DNA from: an uncultured Rubrobacteraceae bacterium | GTDB lineage: Bacteria > Actinomycetota > Rubrobacteria > Rubrobacterales > Rubrobacteraceae | NCBI GenBank assembly: GCA_902806015.1 | Contig: CADCUZ010000071.1 | Location: 1 to 11,121, forward strand | Length of the DNA stretch: 11,121 bases | Direction of reading: 5' to 3' | Part shown: one piece after another, positions 6,106-11,121 of the stretch | Numbering within the stretch: the stretch's first letter is position 1 | Layout: each line of letters opens with the position of its first letter | Notes under the pieces: generated by a model | What the model was told of the DNA's origin: nothing | The model's database searches: none | Seen by the model: only the letters and a program-made list of their open reading frames with translations | Program-made: the position numbers and the translations under genes

Positions 6106-6144
6106 ATGGAGAACTTACGCGAACGGCAGGCTCGTAACCGGTGA
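6106..6144 (+). CDS. 12-residue leader peptide ORF coupled to the glycosyltransferase
   Basis: ATG at 6106 is preceded by GGAGGGAG (6093-6100), the best ribosome-binding site in the region. It opens a frame of only 12 residues, [12 protein letters not shown], whose TGA (6142-6144) overlaps the GTG start of the glycosyltransferase at 6141 as GTGA. The glycosyltransferase has no comparable site of its own, and its frame is closed just upstream by TAA at 6135-6137. Translation of the small ORF would bring ribosomes to the GTG by termination-reinitiation. The peptide is basic and has no run of one amino acid, so classic amino-acid attenuation is not suggested. It may also be the frameshifted true N-terminus of the transferase. 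Confidence 0.5.
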   Translation: MENLRERQARNR

Positions 6145-7301
6145 GCGATGCCATCAGACTGTTGCTCGTGGTCGACTCCCTCGAGGTCGGGGGCGCCGAG
6201 CGCCACGTCGTCGACCTAGCGGCGGCGCTCAGCCGAAAGGGGCACGAGGTCACGGTAGCCTGCTCCTTGGCCGGCGAGCTTTCCGACCCGCTGGACGGGG
6301 CGGGCATACGGGTTCGATCGCTCCTCGACCGGCTGGTCAAGCGGCGCGTCTGCGTCGCGTACGCCCGGGGGCTCCGGCGGCTCCTCAGAGGGCAGCGGAT
6401 CGACCTGGTACACGCCCACATCTACGCCAGCGCCGCCGCCTCGGCGCTGGCCACGCTGGGGACCGGCGTTCCGCTCGTGGTAACGGAGCACACCGAAGGC
6501 GCCTGGCAGGGCCGACGCGCGCATCTCGTCAGCCGCCTCATCTACCGGCGGGCGCGCCGCGTGATCGCGGTCTCCACCCCGATCTGGAGGCGCCTGATCG
6601 AACGCGACGGCGTCAGCCCAAAGAAGATAAGCCTCGTGCCAAACGCCGTAATTCCCGCCCCGGACACGCTCCGGAGCACCCCGGACGCGCCGCCCGAAGG
6701 GTGGCACGAGGGGCCGCTCGTCGGGGTCGTCGCCAGGCTGCAGCCCGAGAAGGGGATCGCCAAATTCCTGAAAGCCGCCGCCCGCATCTCGTCGTCTTGC
6801 CCCGAGGCTCGCTTTCTCGTCGTCGGCGACGGTCCGCTCCGCGAGGAGCTGCTCCGACTTGCGGACCGTCTCGGTCTTCGCGAACGCGTGCGCTTCCTGG
6901 GGCACCGCGCGGACGCGCGGGACCTGATCGGGCTACTCGACGTCCTAGCGGTCCCCTCGCTGACGGAGGGAACGCCGCTGACCGTACTCGAGGCGATGGC
7001 GGTCGGCGTCCCCATCGTCGCCAGCGCCGTGGGCGGGGTCCCCGACCAGGTCCGCCACGGCAAGGAGGGGCTCCTGGTCCCTCCCGAAGATCCGGTCGCG
7101 CTCGGCGACGCCCTTCTCGAGCTGCTGCAAGACCCTGGCCTCGCCCGCCGCCTGGGCGAAGCCGGTCGCCGAAGGTCAGACTCCGAGTTCGCCCACGCGA
7201 CGATGGTGCAGAGGATCGAGACCGACTACGGGGCCGCCCTCGGATGGTCGCCCACGCAGAGCGCCGCTCCCGAAGGGCCAAGTTTCCGGGTCGACCCGTG
7301 A
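6141..7301 (+). CDS. GT4-family glycosyltransferase (GT-B fold)
   Basis: A 386-residue transferase that moves a sugar from an activated donor to a glycan or lipid acceptor, probably at the inner face of the membrane. The N-terminal acceptor domain has [20 protein letters not shown] (8-27), [16 protein letters not shown] (89-104) and VVTEHTEG (113-120). The C-terminal donor domain has [11 protein letters not shown] (195-205, with donor-phosphate Arg199 and Lys204), [13 protein letters not shown] (225-237) and the EX7E motif E276-GTPLTVL-E284. [20 protein letters not shown] (296-315) completes the family signature. Start and coupling depend on the 12-residue ORF whose stop overlaps this GTG. 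galE follows after 19 bases, so the two are likely cotranscribed. No membrane segment or signal peptide is seen. The exact sugar is unknown; UDP-galactose is suggested only by the neighbour. Confidence 0.9.
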   Translation: MSDAIRLLLVVDSLEVGGAERHVVDLAAALSRKGHEVTVACSLAGELSDPLDGAGIRVRSLLDRLVKRRVCVAYARGLRRLLRGQRIDLVHAHIYASAAASALATLGTGVPLVVTEHTEGAWQGRRAHLVSRLIYRRARRVIAVSTPIWRRLIERDGVSPKKISLVPNAVIPAPDTLRSTPDAPPEGWHEGPLVGVVARLQPEKGIAKFLKAAARISSSCPEARFLVVGDGPLREELLRLADRLGLRERVRFLGHRADARDLIGLLDVLAVPSLTEGTPLTVLEAMAVGVPIVASAVGGVPDQVRHGKEGLLVPPEDPVALGDALLELLQDPGLARRLGEAGRRRSDSEFAHATMVQRIETDYGAALGWSPTQSAAPEGPSFRVDP

Positions 7302-7320
7302 TATCAGCGAGGAGGCGCTC

Positions 7321-8391
7321 GTGAAGCTGCTGGTAACGGGCGGGGCCGGTTACATCGGCAGCGTGGTCGCCCACCGGCTCGTCCAGTCCGGGCACGAGAC
7401 GGTAGTTCTCGATAACCTCTCGAAGGGGTACAGGCGGGCCGTCCCCGAAGAGGCGCGGTTCGCGAGGTGCGGTCTGCTCGACGAGCGGCGGCTCCGCGGC
7501 GTCCTCTCCGAGGGGTTCGACGGCATCTTGCACTTCGCCGCGCTCTCGACGGTCGCAGAGTCCGTCGAGCAGCCGGGCCGCTACTACAGGGACAACCTCT
7601 GCGGCACCCTCGGGTTGCTCGAGGCGATGCGCGCGGCGGGCGTAAAGCGCCTGGTGTTCTCCTCGACGGCCGCGGTCTACGGGGAACCCGAAGAGGTGCC
7701 CGTCACGGAAGAGGCCCCGACGGCGCCGACGAACCCCTACGGGGTTCGAAGCCGGCCGCGGATCACCTCATCGGCTACGAGGCGGTCGCCCACGGCCTCG
7801 CCGCCGTGAGCCTGCCCTGCTCTTCGCGGGCGCGAGCGGCCGGTTCGGCAACCCCGACGCCTCAAGCACCCAGATCATCCCGGCGGCCCTCCGGGCCGCC
7901 GCGGGGAGAGGGGATGCGGTGGAGATCTTTGGGACGGAATACCCGACGCCGGACGTCACGGCCGTGCGCGACTTTATCCACGTCGAGGACCTCGCGCGCC
8001 CACCTCCTGGCACTCGAAGCGGCCGAGGAGGGAAAACCGAAGATCTACAACGTCGGCAACGGCGCGGGCTTCACCGTCAACGAGGTCGTAGAGACCGCCC
8101 GCCGGGTCACGAAGAAGTCCATAAAGGCCGTGAGATCGCCCAGGCGTCCGGGGGGGCCCGGCGGTCGTCGTGTCCTCGAACGGGAAGATACAGGCGGAGC
8201 TCGGTCGGAAGCCCGAGAAACCTGACCTCGAAACCATGATCTCCGACGCATGGAACTGGATCCAGCTCCACTCGCACGAATACGTGCCACGGTCCGCGCG
8301 GGATCGAGCGGCGTCCCAGCTATCGGCGGACGAGTTCGTTGGACCGAGCCCCGCCGGGACGGCGGCTGTACCCGATGCCGTGTATGCCTGA
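7321..8391 (+). pseudogene. galE: UDP-glucose 4-epimerase with several frameshifts
   Basis: The whole length of GalE can be followed across frames. Frame one, from GTG 7321, holds LLVTGGAGYIGSVVAHRL (NAD motif GxxGxxG), [20 protein letters not shown] (catalytic Ser/Thr) and NPYG, whose Tyr belongs to YxxxK. Near 7744 one base is lost and [20 protein letters not shown] follows. Near 7821 another is lost before [19 protein letters not shown] and [11 protein letters not shown]. Near 7995 two bases of a CGCGCG run are lost before [20 protein letters not shown]. Further shifts near 8132-8155 lead to [20 protein letters not shown] and DAWNWIQLHSHEY. The usual end near SHEY is overrun by about 40 residues to TGA 8391. 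GAGGAGG stands five bases before the GTG. It converts UDP-glucose and UDP-galactose if intact. Codon bias stays good in every piece, so read errors are possible. Confidence 0.85.
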
Positions 8392-8409
8392 CGCCACGCT
8401 GACCTATCC

Positions 8410-9270
8410 CTACGTCACCCACGAACGGTCTTTCTCGTAACCGAGGAGGACCAACTCCTCCCCTGCGTGCCGATCGAAGGCCTCCCGCGCCTGTGGGCCG
8501 AACGCCGCGCGCCAATCGCCGACGACGCCCTTGCGCAGGAAGCTCTTCTTGTTCTCATCGCCGGACTTCCGCCCCGACTGGCGCTCGAAGGAGAACTGGT
8601 CCGCTATCGCGGCGGCCTCCTCCGGGTCCAGGCGGTCTTCGCCGGTGAGCTCCGAGACGATCCTCCGCAGCTGCCCAGCGGCGTCCCGATGCAGGTCCTC
8701 GTAGCGGACGTGGACCGCGTCTTTACGTGCCTGCCAGCGGCGCACGAAATCCGCCCAGGTAAAACGCGGCGAAGGATCCGCCCACGTGAAGCGCCGGGAG
8801 TGGGGCTCGGTGAACGCGTATTCGATGAACGCTGGCAGGTTCTCGTAGATGTCGTCGTAGTCCCGAAACGCGAGTTCCCTGCGGGCCCTCTCCACCTGGG
8901 GCTCGTTGCGCCACTCGTGGACGAAGAGGCGCTGGTGGTACCAGGAGGCCATCACGTCGCGCCCGTCCCGCCAGACGACGACCACGTTCTTCATCCCCCA
9001 CGGGCTCAGGTAGTGGCCGTGCATGATCGAGGGCCGCAGTACGGGAAAGCGGTTCCTCGGAAACGGCACGCCCAGGGCGCGCCCGAGCATCTGCCCGACC
9101 CAGGTGCCCCCGGACTTCGGGTACTCGTTGACCACGTACAGCGGCAGCACGCCGGAGAGCAGACGCACCATGCCCGCCCTGACGAGGTCGTTCGATCTTC
9201 CCGTCAGCGGGGCCAGCACGTCCGCCCCGATGGAGGCGCGGGCTTCGCCGAATTTTCGAAGGCGGCCCAT
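8410..9270 (-). CDS. PAPS-dependent sulfotransferase
   Basis: A 286-residue sulfotransferase, which moves the sulfonate of PAPS to a hydroxyl or amine acceptor. The 5'-phosphosulfate loop is Y50-PKSGGTW-V58. The likely catalytic histidine is in MHGHYLSP (83-90). VVVVWRDGRDVMASWYH (96-112) is the 3'-phosphate site with Arg101 and Ser109. SFLRKGVVGDWRAAF (243-257) matches the RKGxxGDWxxxF motif that closes over PAPS. The short RFTWADPSPRFTWAD region (160-174) repeats RFTWAD. ATG 9268-9270 is chosen because upstream in-frame sequence is out-of-phase chaB; no clear Shine-Dalgarno is seen, so coupling with chaB 31 bases upstream may matter. Convergent with galE, 18 bases apart. The acceptor is unknown; a glycan or glycolipid is suggested only by the nearby transferase and epimerase genes. 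Confidence 0.9.
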   Translation of the reverse strand: MGRLRKFGEARASIGADVLAPLTGRSNDLVRAGMVRLLSGVLPLYVVNEYPKSGGTWVGQMLGRALGVPFPRNRFPVLRPSIMHGHYLSPWGMKNVVVVWRDGRDVMASWYHQRLFVHEWRNEPQVERARRELAFRDYDDIYENLPAFIEYAFTEPHSRRFTWADPSPRFTWADFVRRWQARKDAVHVRYEDLHRDAAGQLRRIVSELTGEDRLDPEEAAAIADQFSFERQSGRKSGDENKKSFLRKGVVGDWRAAFGPQAREAFDRHAGEELVLLGYEKDRSWVT

Positions 9271-9301
9271 AGGACCGCTGCCTCGAGCCTGGCGGTCCTT
9301 G

Positions 9302-9500
9302 CTACTTCTGCGCCCAGTTGCCCTCGTCGTTCTTCTCGTACTTGTTCTCGACCGCGCTCCAGGCCGTGGCGTGGGCGCGACCCTCCTCCCCGTACTGGTC
9401 TTCCGCGGGGTTGAAGGCCTCCTTGTAGATCTCCTGGGCGTGCTTGGGCAAGGTTGTTCTTGACGTTGTCCGGCAGCTGCGTGATCTGCTTGTATGGCAT
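9302..9500 (-). pseudogene. chaB: ChaB family protein with a one-base insertion
   Basis: From ATG 9498-9500 the frame reads MPYKQITQLPDNVKNNL, the standard ChaB opening. It then leaves phase at about 9449, where one extra C (G on the coding strand) follows the Leu codon. The next frame restores PKHAQEIYKEAFNPAEDQYG and AHATAWSAVENKYEKNDEGN to TAG at 9302. Removing the base gives a normal 65-residue protein, and both halves are well conserved, so an assembly error is quite possible. GGGAGG (9509-9514) sits eight bases before the ATG. ChaB was named as a regulator of the E. coli ChaA cation antiporter, but in actinobacteria it is a common small stress-associated protein of unclear role. It lies between the PHP fragment and the sulfotransferase on the same strand. 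Confidence 0.85.
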
Positions 9501-9580
9501 CCCTAAGGCCTCCCGGCCGCTTGATCGTCCGTAGTACCACAGGCTCTCTCCTTCCCGAGGCGCCTGCCGGCCAAACGGGT

Positions 9581-10060
9581 TCATCGCACAGCTTGCGGGG
9601 CCAGCGATCGAGAACGCTGCCCCTGGCCTCGGTCGAGCCAGACGGGGTTGGTCCGCGCCCGCCGGCCCGCCGCGTCCATGACCGTCACCCCGAAGTAGGA
9701 GCCTGCAAAGGCCGCCAGCGGGAGTTCGCACTCCACGATGTCCTCGCCCAGCGCCCGCGCCCTGGCCGTGCCGCGGCCGGCCAGCAACACGCCCCGGGCC
9801 GGCGAGCACCTCACGGCCACGCTCCCCTCACCCACCTCCACCGCGTGGATCTCGGGCCCCTGGCTCGAGTAGTAGTGGCTCGTCTTGAGCGCGGCGAGGA
9901 TCGCCCCGGCCTCCAGCGCCTCGGAGCGCACCTCCGCCCACCCGCCGAAGGCGTCCGGCGCTCCCGCGCGCAGGTGGGCGTCGTCGGCCGCGTAGGCGCC
10001 TGCGCGCCGGTCCTCGGCCAGCAGCGCGAACAGGTCTTTCGCGACCGTCCCTTTTATCAT
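9581..10060 (-). CDS. C-terminal part of a CehA-type PHP metallohydrolase
   Basis: A 159-residue frame that matches only the last part of CehA/McbA-like PHP hydrolases. It has AGAYAADDAHLRAGAPDAFG (the DDAH metal ligands, 26-29), GGWAEVRSEALEAGAILAAL (39-58), SHYYSSQGPEIHAVEV (61-76) and VAVRCSPARGVLLAGRG (81-97). It ends with VTVMDAAGRRARTNPVWLD (125-143), the typical last strand of the accessory domain. The N-terminal PHP region with its HxH and other metal ligands, well over 100 residues in relatives, is missing. Yet the frame has an ATG (10058-10060) with GGAG six bases upstream; an ATG at 10072 is an alternative. It follows the cupin gene by about 34 bases. It is either a deletion remnant that kept a start by chance or a stand-alone domain. 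Catalysis is unlikely without the missing ligands. Confidence 0.7.
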   Translation of the reverse strand: MIKGTVAKDLFALLAEDRRAGAYAADDAHLRAGAPDAFGGWAEVRSEALEAGAILAALKTSHYYSSQGPEIHAVEVGEGSVAVRCSPARGVLLAGRGTARARALGEDIVECELPLAAFAGSYFGVTVMDAAGRRARTNPVWLDRGQGQRSRSLAPQAVR

Positions 10061-10094
10061 CTTTTTCTCCATTGGTCGTGTTTGTTGGCCGGCC

Positions 10095-10649
10095 CTACTG
10101 CGTTGCGATGGGCGGTGGTATCTCGATGCCGTGCTCGGCCGCGACCTCCATGATCGTCCTGGCGTCTGGCTGGTCCTCGAAGGCGGGCGGCCCGCCATCG
10201 TCGCCGTCCACCGCCTCGCCCACCTCCTCGAAGAAGCGCTCGTACGAGCCCCCCGGCGTCTGGGTTGCCAGCATCCTTCCCGCGTCTTCGCCGACGTTCT
10301 TGTGGGCGTGCAGGGCGCCCCTGGGGACGCGGAGTAGGGAGCCTGGGCCCCCCCGGATGATCCCCTGCCCGCTAAAGAACTCGTACTCCCCTTCGAGCAC
10401 GTAGAAGGACTCGTCCTCGCGGTGGTGGACGTGGGGCGGCGGCCCTTCCCCGGGCTGCGTGGTGACCTCGAAGAGCGAGTACGCCCCCCCGGTCTGATCG
10501 CTGGTTACTTTGCACGTCACCAGCTCGCCGAAAACCCGTAGCGATCTTCTGCCCTCGGCCGGGCGCACGTGGGCGATTCCCTTCTTTGACGTTCCCCCTT
10601 CCGCCCCGCGGGTCTTGTGACCGCGCGGGGCGTCTACGCTATGGCTCAT
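10095..10649 (-). CDS. Cupin-domain protein
   Basis: A 184-residue single-cupin protein. Motif 1, PPPHVHHREDESFYVLEGEY (70-89), supplies His73, His75 and Glu80 as metal ligands. Motif 2, GSLLRVPRGALHAHKN (103-118), supplies His114. The first 30 residues are polar and basic with no signal peptide. The tail (140-184) is acidic and ends IEIPPPIATQ, as in quercetin-dioxygenase-like cupins of actinobacteria; the real substrate is unknown. ATG 10647-10649 has GGGAG seven bases upstream. Its first bases overlap the TGA of the upstream CPBP gene as ATGA, so the two are translationally coupled. No cysteines beyond Cys46 are seen, and the length is normal for a one-domain cupin. Confidence 0.9.
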   Translation of the reverse strand: MSHSVDAPRGHKTRGAEGGTSKKGIAHVRPAEGRRSLRVFGELVTCKVTSDQTGGAYSLFEVTTQPGEGPPPHVHHREDESFYVLEGEYEFFSGQGIIRGGPGSLLRVPRGALHAHKNVGEDAGRMLATQTPGGSYERFFEEVGEAVDGDDGGPPAFEDQPDARTIMEVAAEHGIEIPPPIATQ

Positions 10650-11121
10650 GCGGAGTCTCCCTTCTCGGTTGGTGGTATCGGATCGCCCTGCGCAGGTACC
10701 CGCGCGGCGATCAAGAGGTTGGTCGTCGCGCCCTCACTTGGGCCGCTCCGCCCGCCTCGTTCGGTCTTGGCGTCCCGCTCGGGCTCGTAGGCGAGACGAC
10801 CCCTGCTGAGGACTGCGACGGCCACCGCGACCACCGCGACCACCCCTATGGGAATCAACGTCGCGGCAGGTCCGGAGATCAGCTCGCCGGTGAACTTCTG
10901 CTCCCCCGTGCCCCACGCAGAGTTGTAGGCGCTGTGGAAGAGGGCTGCCACGAGAACGCTGCGCCCGCTGCCGTTGTAGAGCCACGTCACGACGATCCGG
11001 AAGAACACCGCCACTATCACCAGCGCGCCCACGATGATCAGGGAGGCCAACCCGACGCCCGCGTCCATGAGCAGGATGGGTAGGTGTTGCAGGACGAAGG
11101 CGGGAGCCACAAGGATGCTTG
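10646..11121 (-). CDS. CPBP-family intramembrane protease, N-terminus beyond the window
   Basis: The last 158 residues of a membrane protein of the CPBP (CAAX protease and bacteriocin-processing, Abi) family. VAPAFVLQHLPILL holds the FxxxH motif. A long hydrophobic block (ASLIIVGALVIVAVFFRIVV) leads to LYNGSGRSVLVAALFHSAYN, the HxxxN motif. A last membrane segment, IPIGVVAVVAVAVAVLS, is followed by a charged cytoplasmic tail of about 55 residues ending PTEKGDSA. The first motif, EExxxR, must lie outside the window, so completeness cannot be checked. The frame is open to the window edge (SILVAP at 11119 and below), so the GTG at 11108-11110 is not the start. Family members cleave prenylated or leader peptides in the membrane; some give immunity or phage abortion, but most are uncharacterised. 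First gene seen of the minus-strand run. Confidence 0.8.
   Translation of the reverse strand, partial: SILVAPAFVLQHLPILLMDAGVGLASLIIVGALVIVAVFFRIVVTWLYNGSGRSVLVAALFHSAYNSAWGTGEQKFTGELISGPAATLIPIGVVAVVAVAVAVLSRGRLAYEPERDAKTERGGRSGPSEGATTNLLIAARVPAQGDPIPPTEKGDSA

Noticed and set aside
5959..6137. Short plus-strand frames between the ROK and GT4 genes, such as [14 protein letters not shown]
   Set aside because: No ribosome site, poor codon bias and no homology. Only the 12-residue ORF with the strong ribosome site is kept.
3934..6144. A 736-residue open frame on the plus strand
   Set aside because: It starts in antisense of the hydrolase, contains the oxidoreductase remnant, and runs out of phase through the ROK gene. 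Only 4213-4722 has homology; the rest is low-complexity Arg/Gly/Pro shadow.
9271..9540. A GTG at 9540 with an AAGGAG upstream, in frame with the sulfotransferase
   Set aside because: The 90-residue extension is Arg/Thr/Pro-rich and is the out-of-phase image of chaB. It has no sulfotransferase character, and correcting the chaB indel would break the frame.

Overview
The window is high-GC DNA with strongly G/C-ending codons, GTG starts mixed with ATG, and Shine-Dalgarno-led genes. These traits, plus the gene content (ROK glucokinase of the Streptomyces type, EspR-like XRE regulator, thioredoxin-reductase-like flavoprotein remnant, CehA-type PHP fragment), suggest an actinobacterium, perhaps close to Rubrobacter. 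That assignment is by resemblance only; no search was run.

Layout. (1) Bases 1-2830 are a worn accessory region. It holds the 3' tail of an unidentified gene with a strong hairpin, a convergent EspR-like XRE regulator (219-614, minus) with a repeated GTACAA motif in its promoter, a broken P-loop kinase (1089 to about 1470, plus), three small coding-like frames on the minus strand (1420-2185), and a SnoaL-like gene with one frameshift (2426-2826). (2) Bases 2890-3201 look like a recombination boundary: tandem and spaced direct repeats precede a 3' half of a tRNA-Ile(GAT) gene that has no 5' half, the usual trace of an element integrated at a tRNA gene. (3) Bases 3227-4722 hold an intact alpha/beta hydrolase on the minus strand, with its own intrinsic terminator and possibly a leaderless start, then a 5'- and 3'-truncated flavoprotein oxidoreductase remnant on the plus strand.

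(4) Bases 4771-8391, plus strand, form a sugar module. It starts with a good promoter and a structured leader, followed by a ROK glucokinase (4952-5905), a 12-residue leader ORF coupled to a GT4 glycosyltransferase (6141-7301), and a galE epimerase (7321-8391) that is recognisable along its whole length but carries at least five small indels. Together these would phosphorylate glucose, interconvert UDP-glucose and UDP-galactose, and transfer a sugar to a glycan. (5) Bases 8410-11121, minus strand, read as one unidirectional run: CPBP membrane protease (cut by the window end), then cupin (ATGA overlap), C-terminal stump of a CehA-like PHP hydrolase, ChaB (one frameshift), and PAPS-dependent sulfotransferase.

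Many genes are broken by 1-2 base indels while the codon bias stays intact on both sides, so sequencing or assembly errors must be considered along with true decay. No complete novel defence or mobile system is visible. The most interesting items are the tRNA-Ile half-gene with flanking repeats, the tiny leader ORF before the glycosyltransferase, the structured leader of the glucokinase gene, and the apparently re-started CehA fragment.
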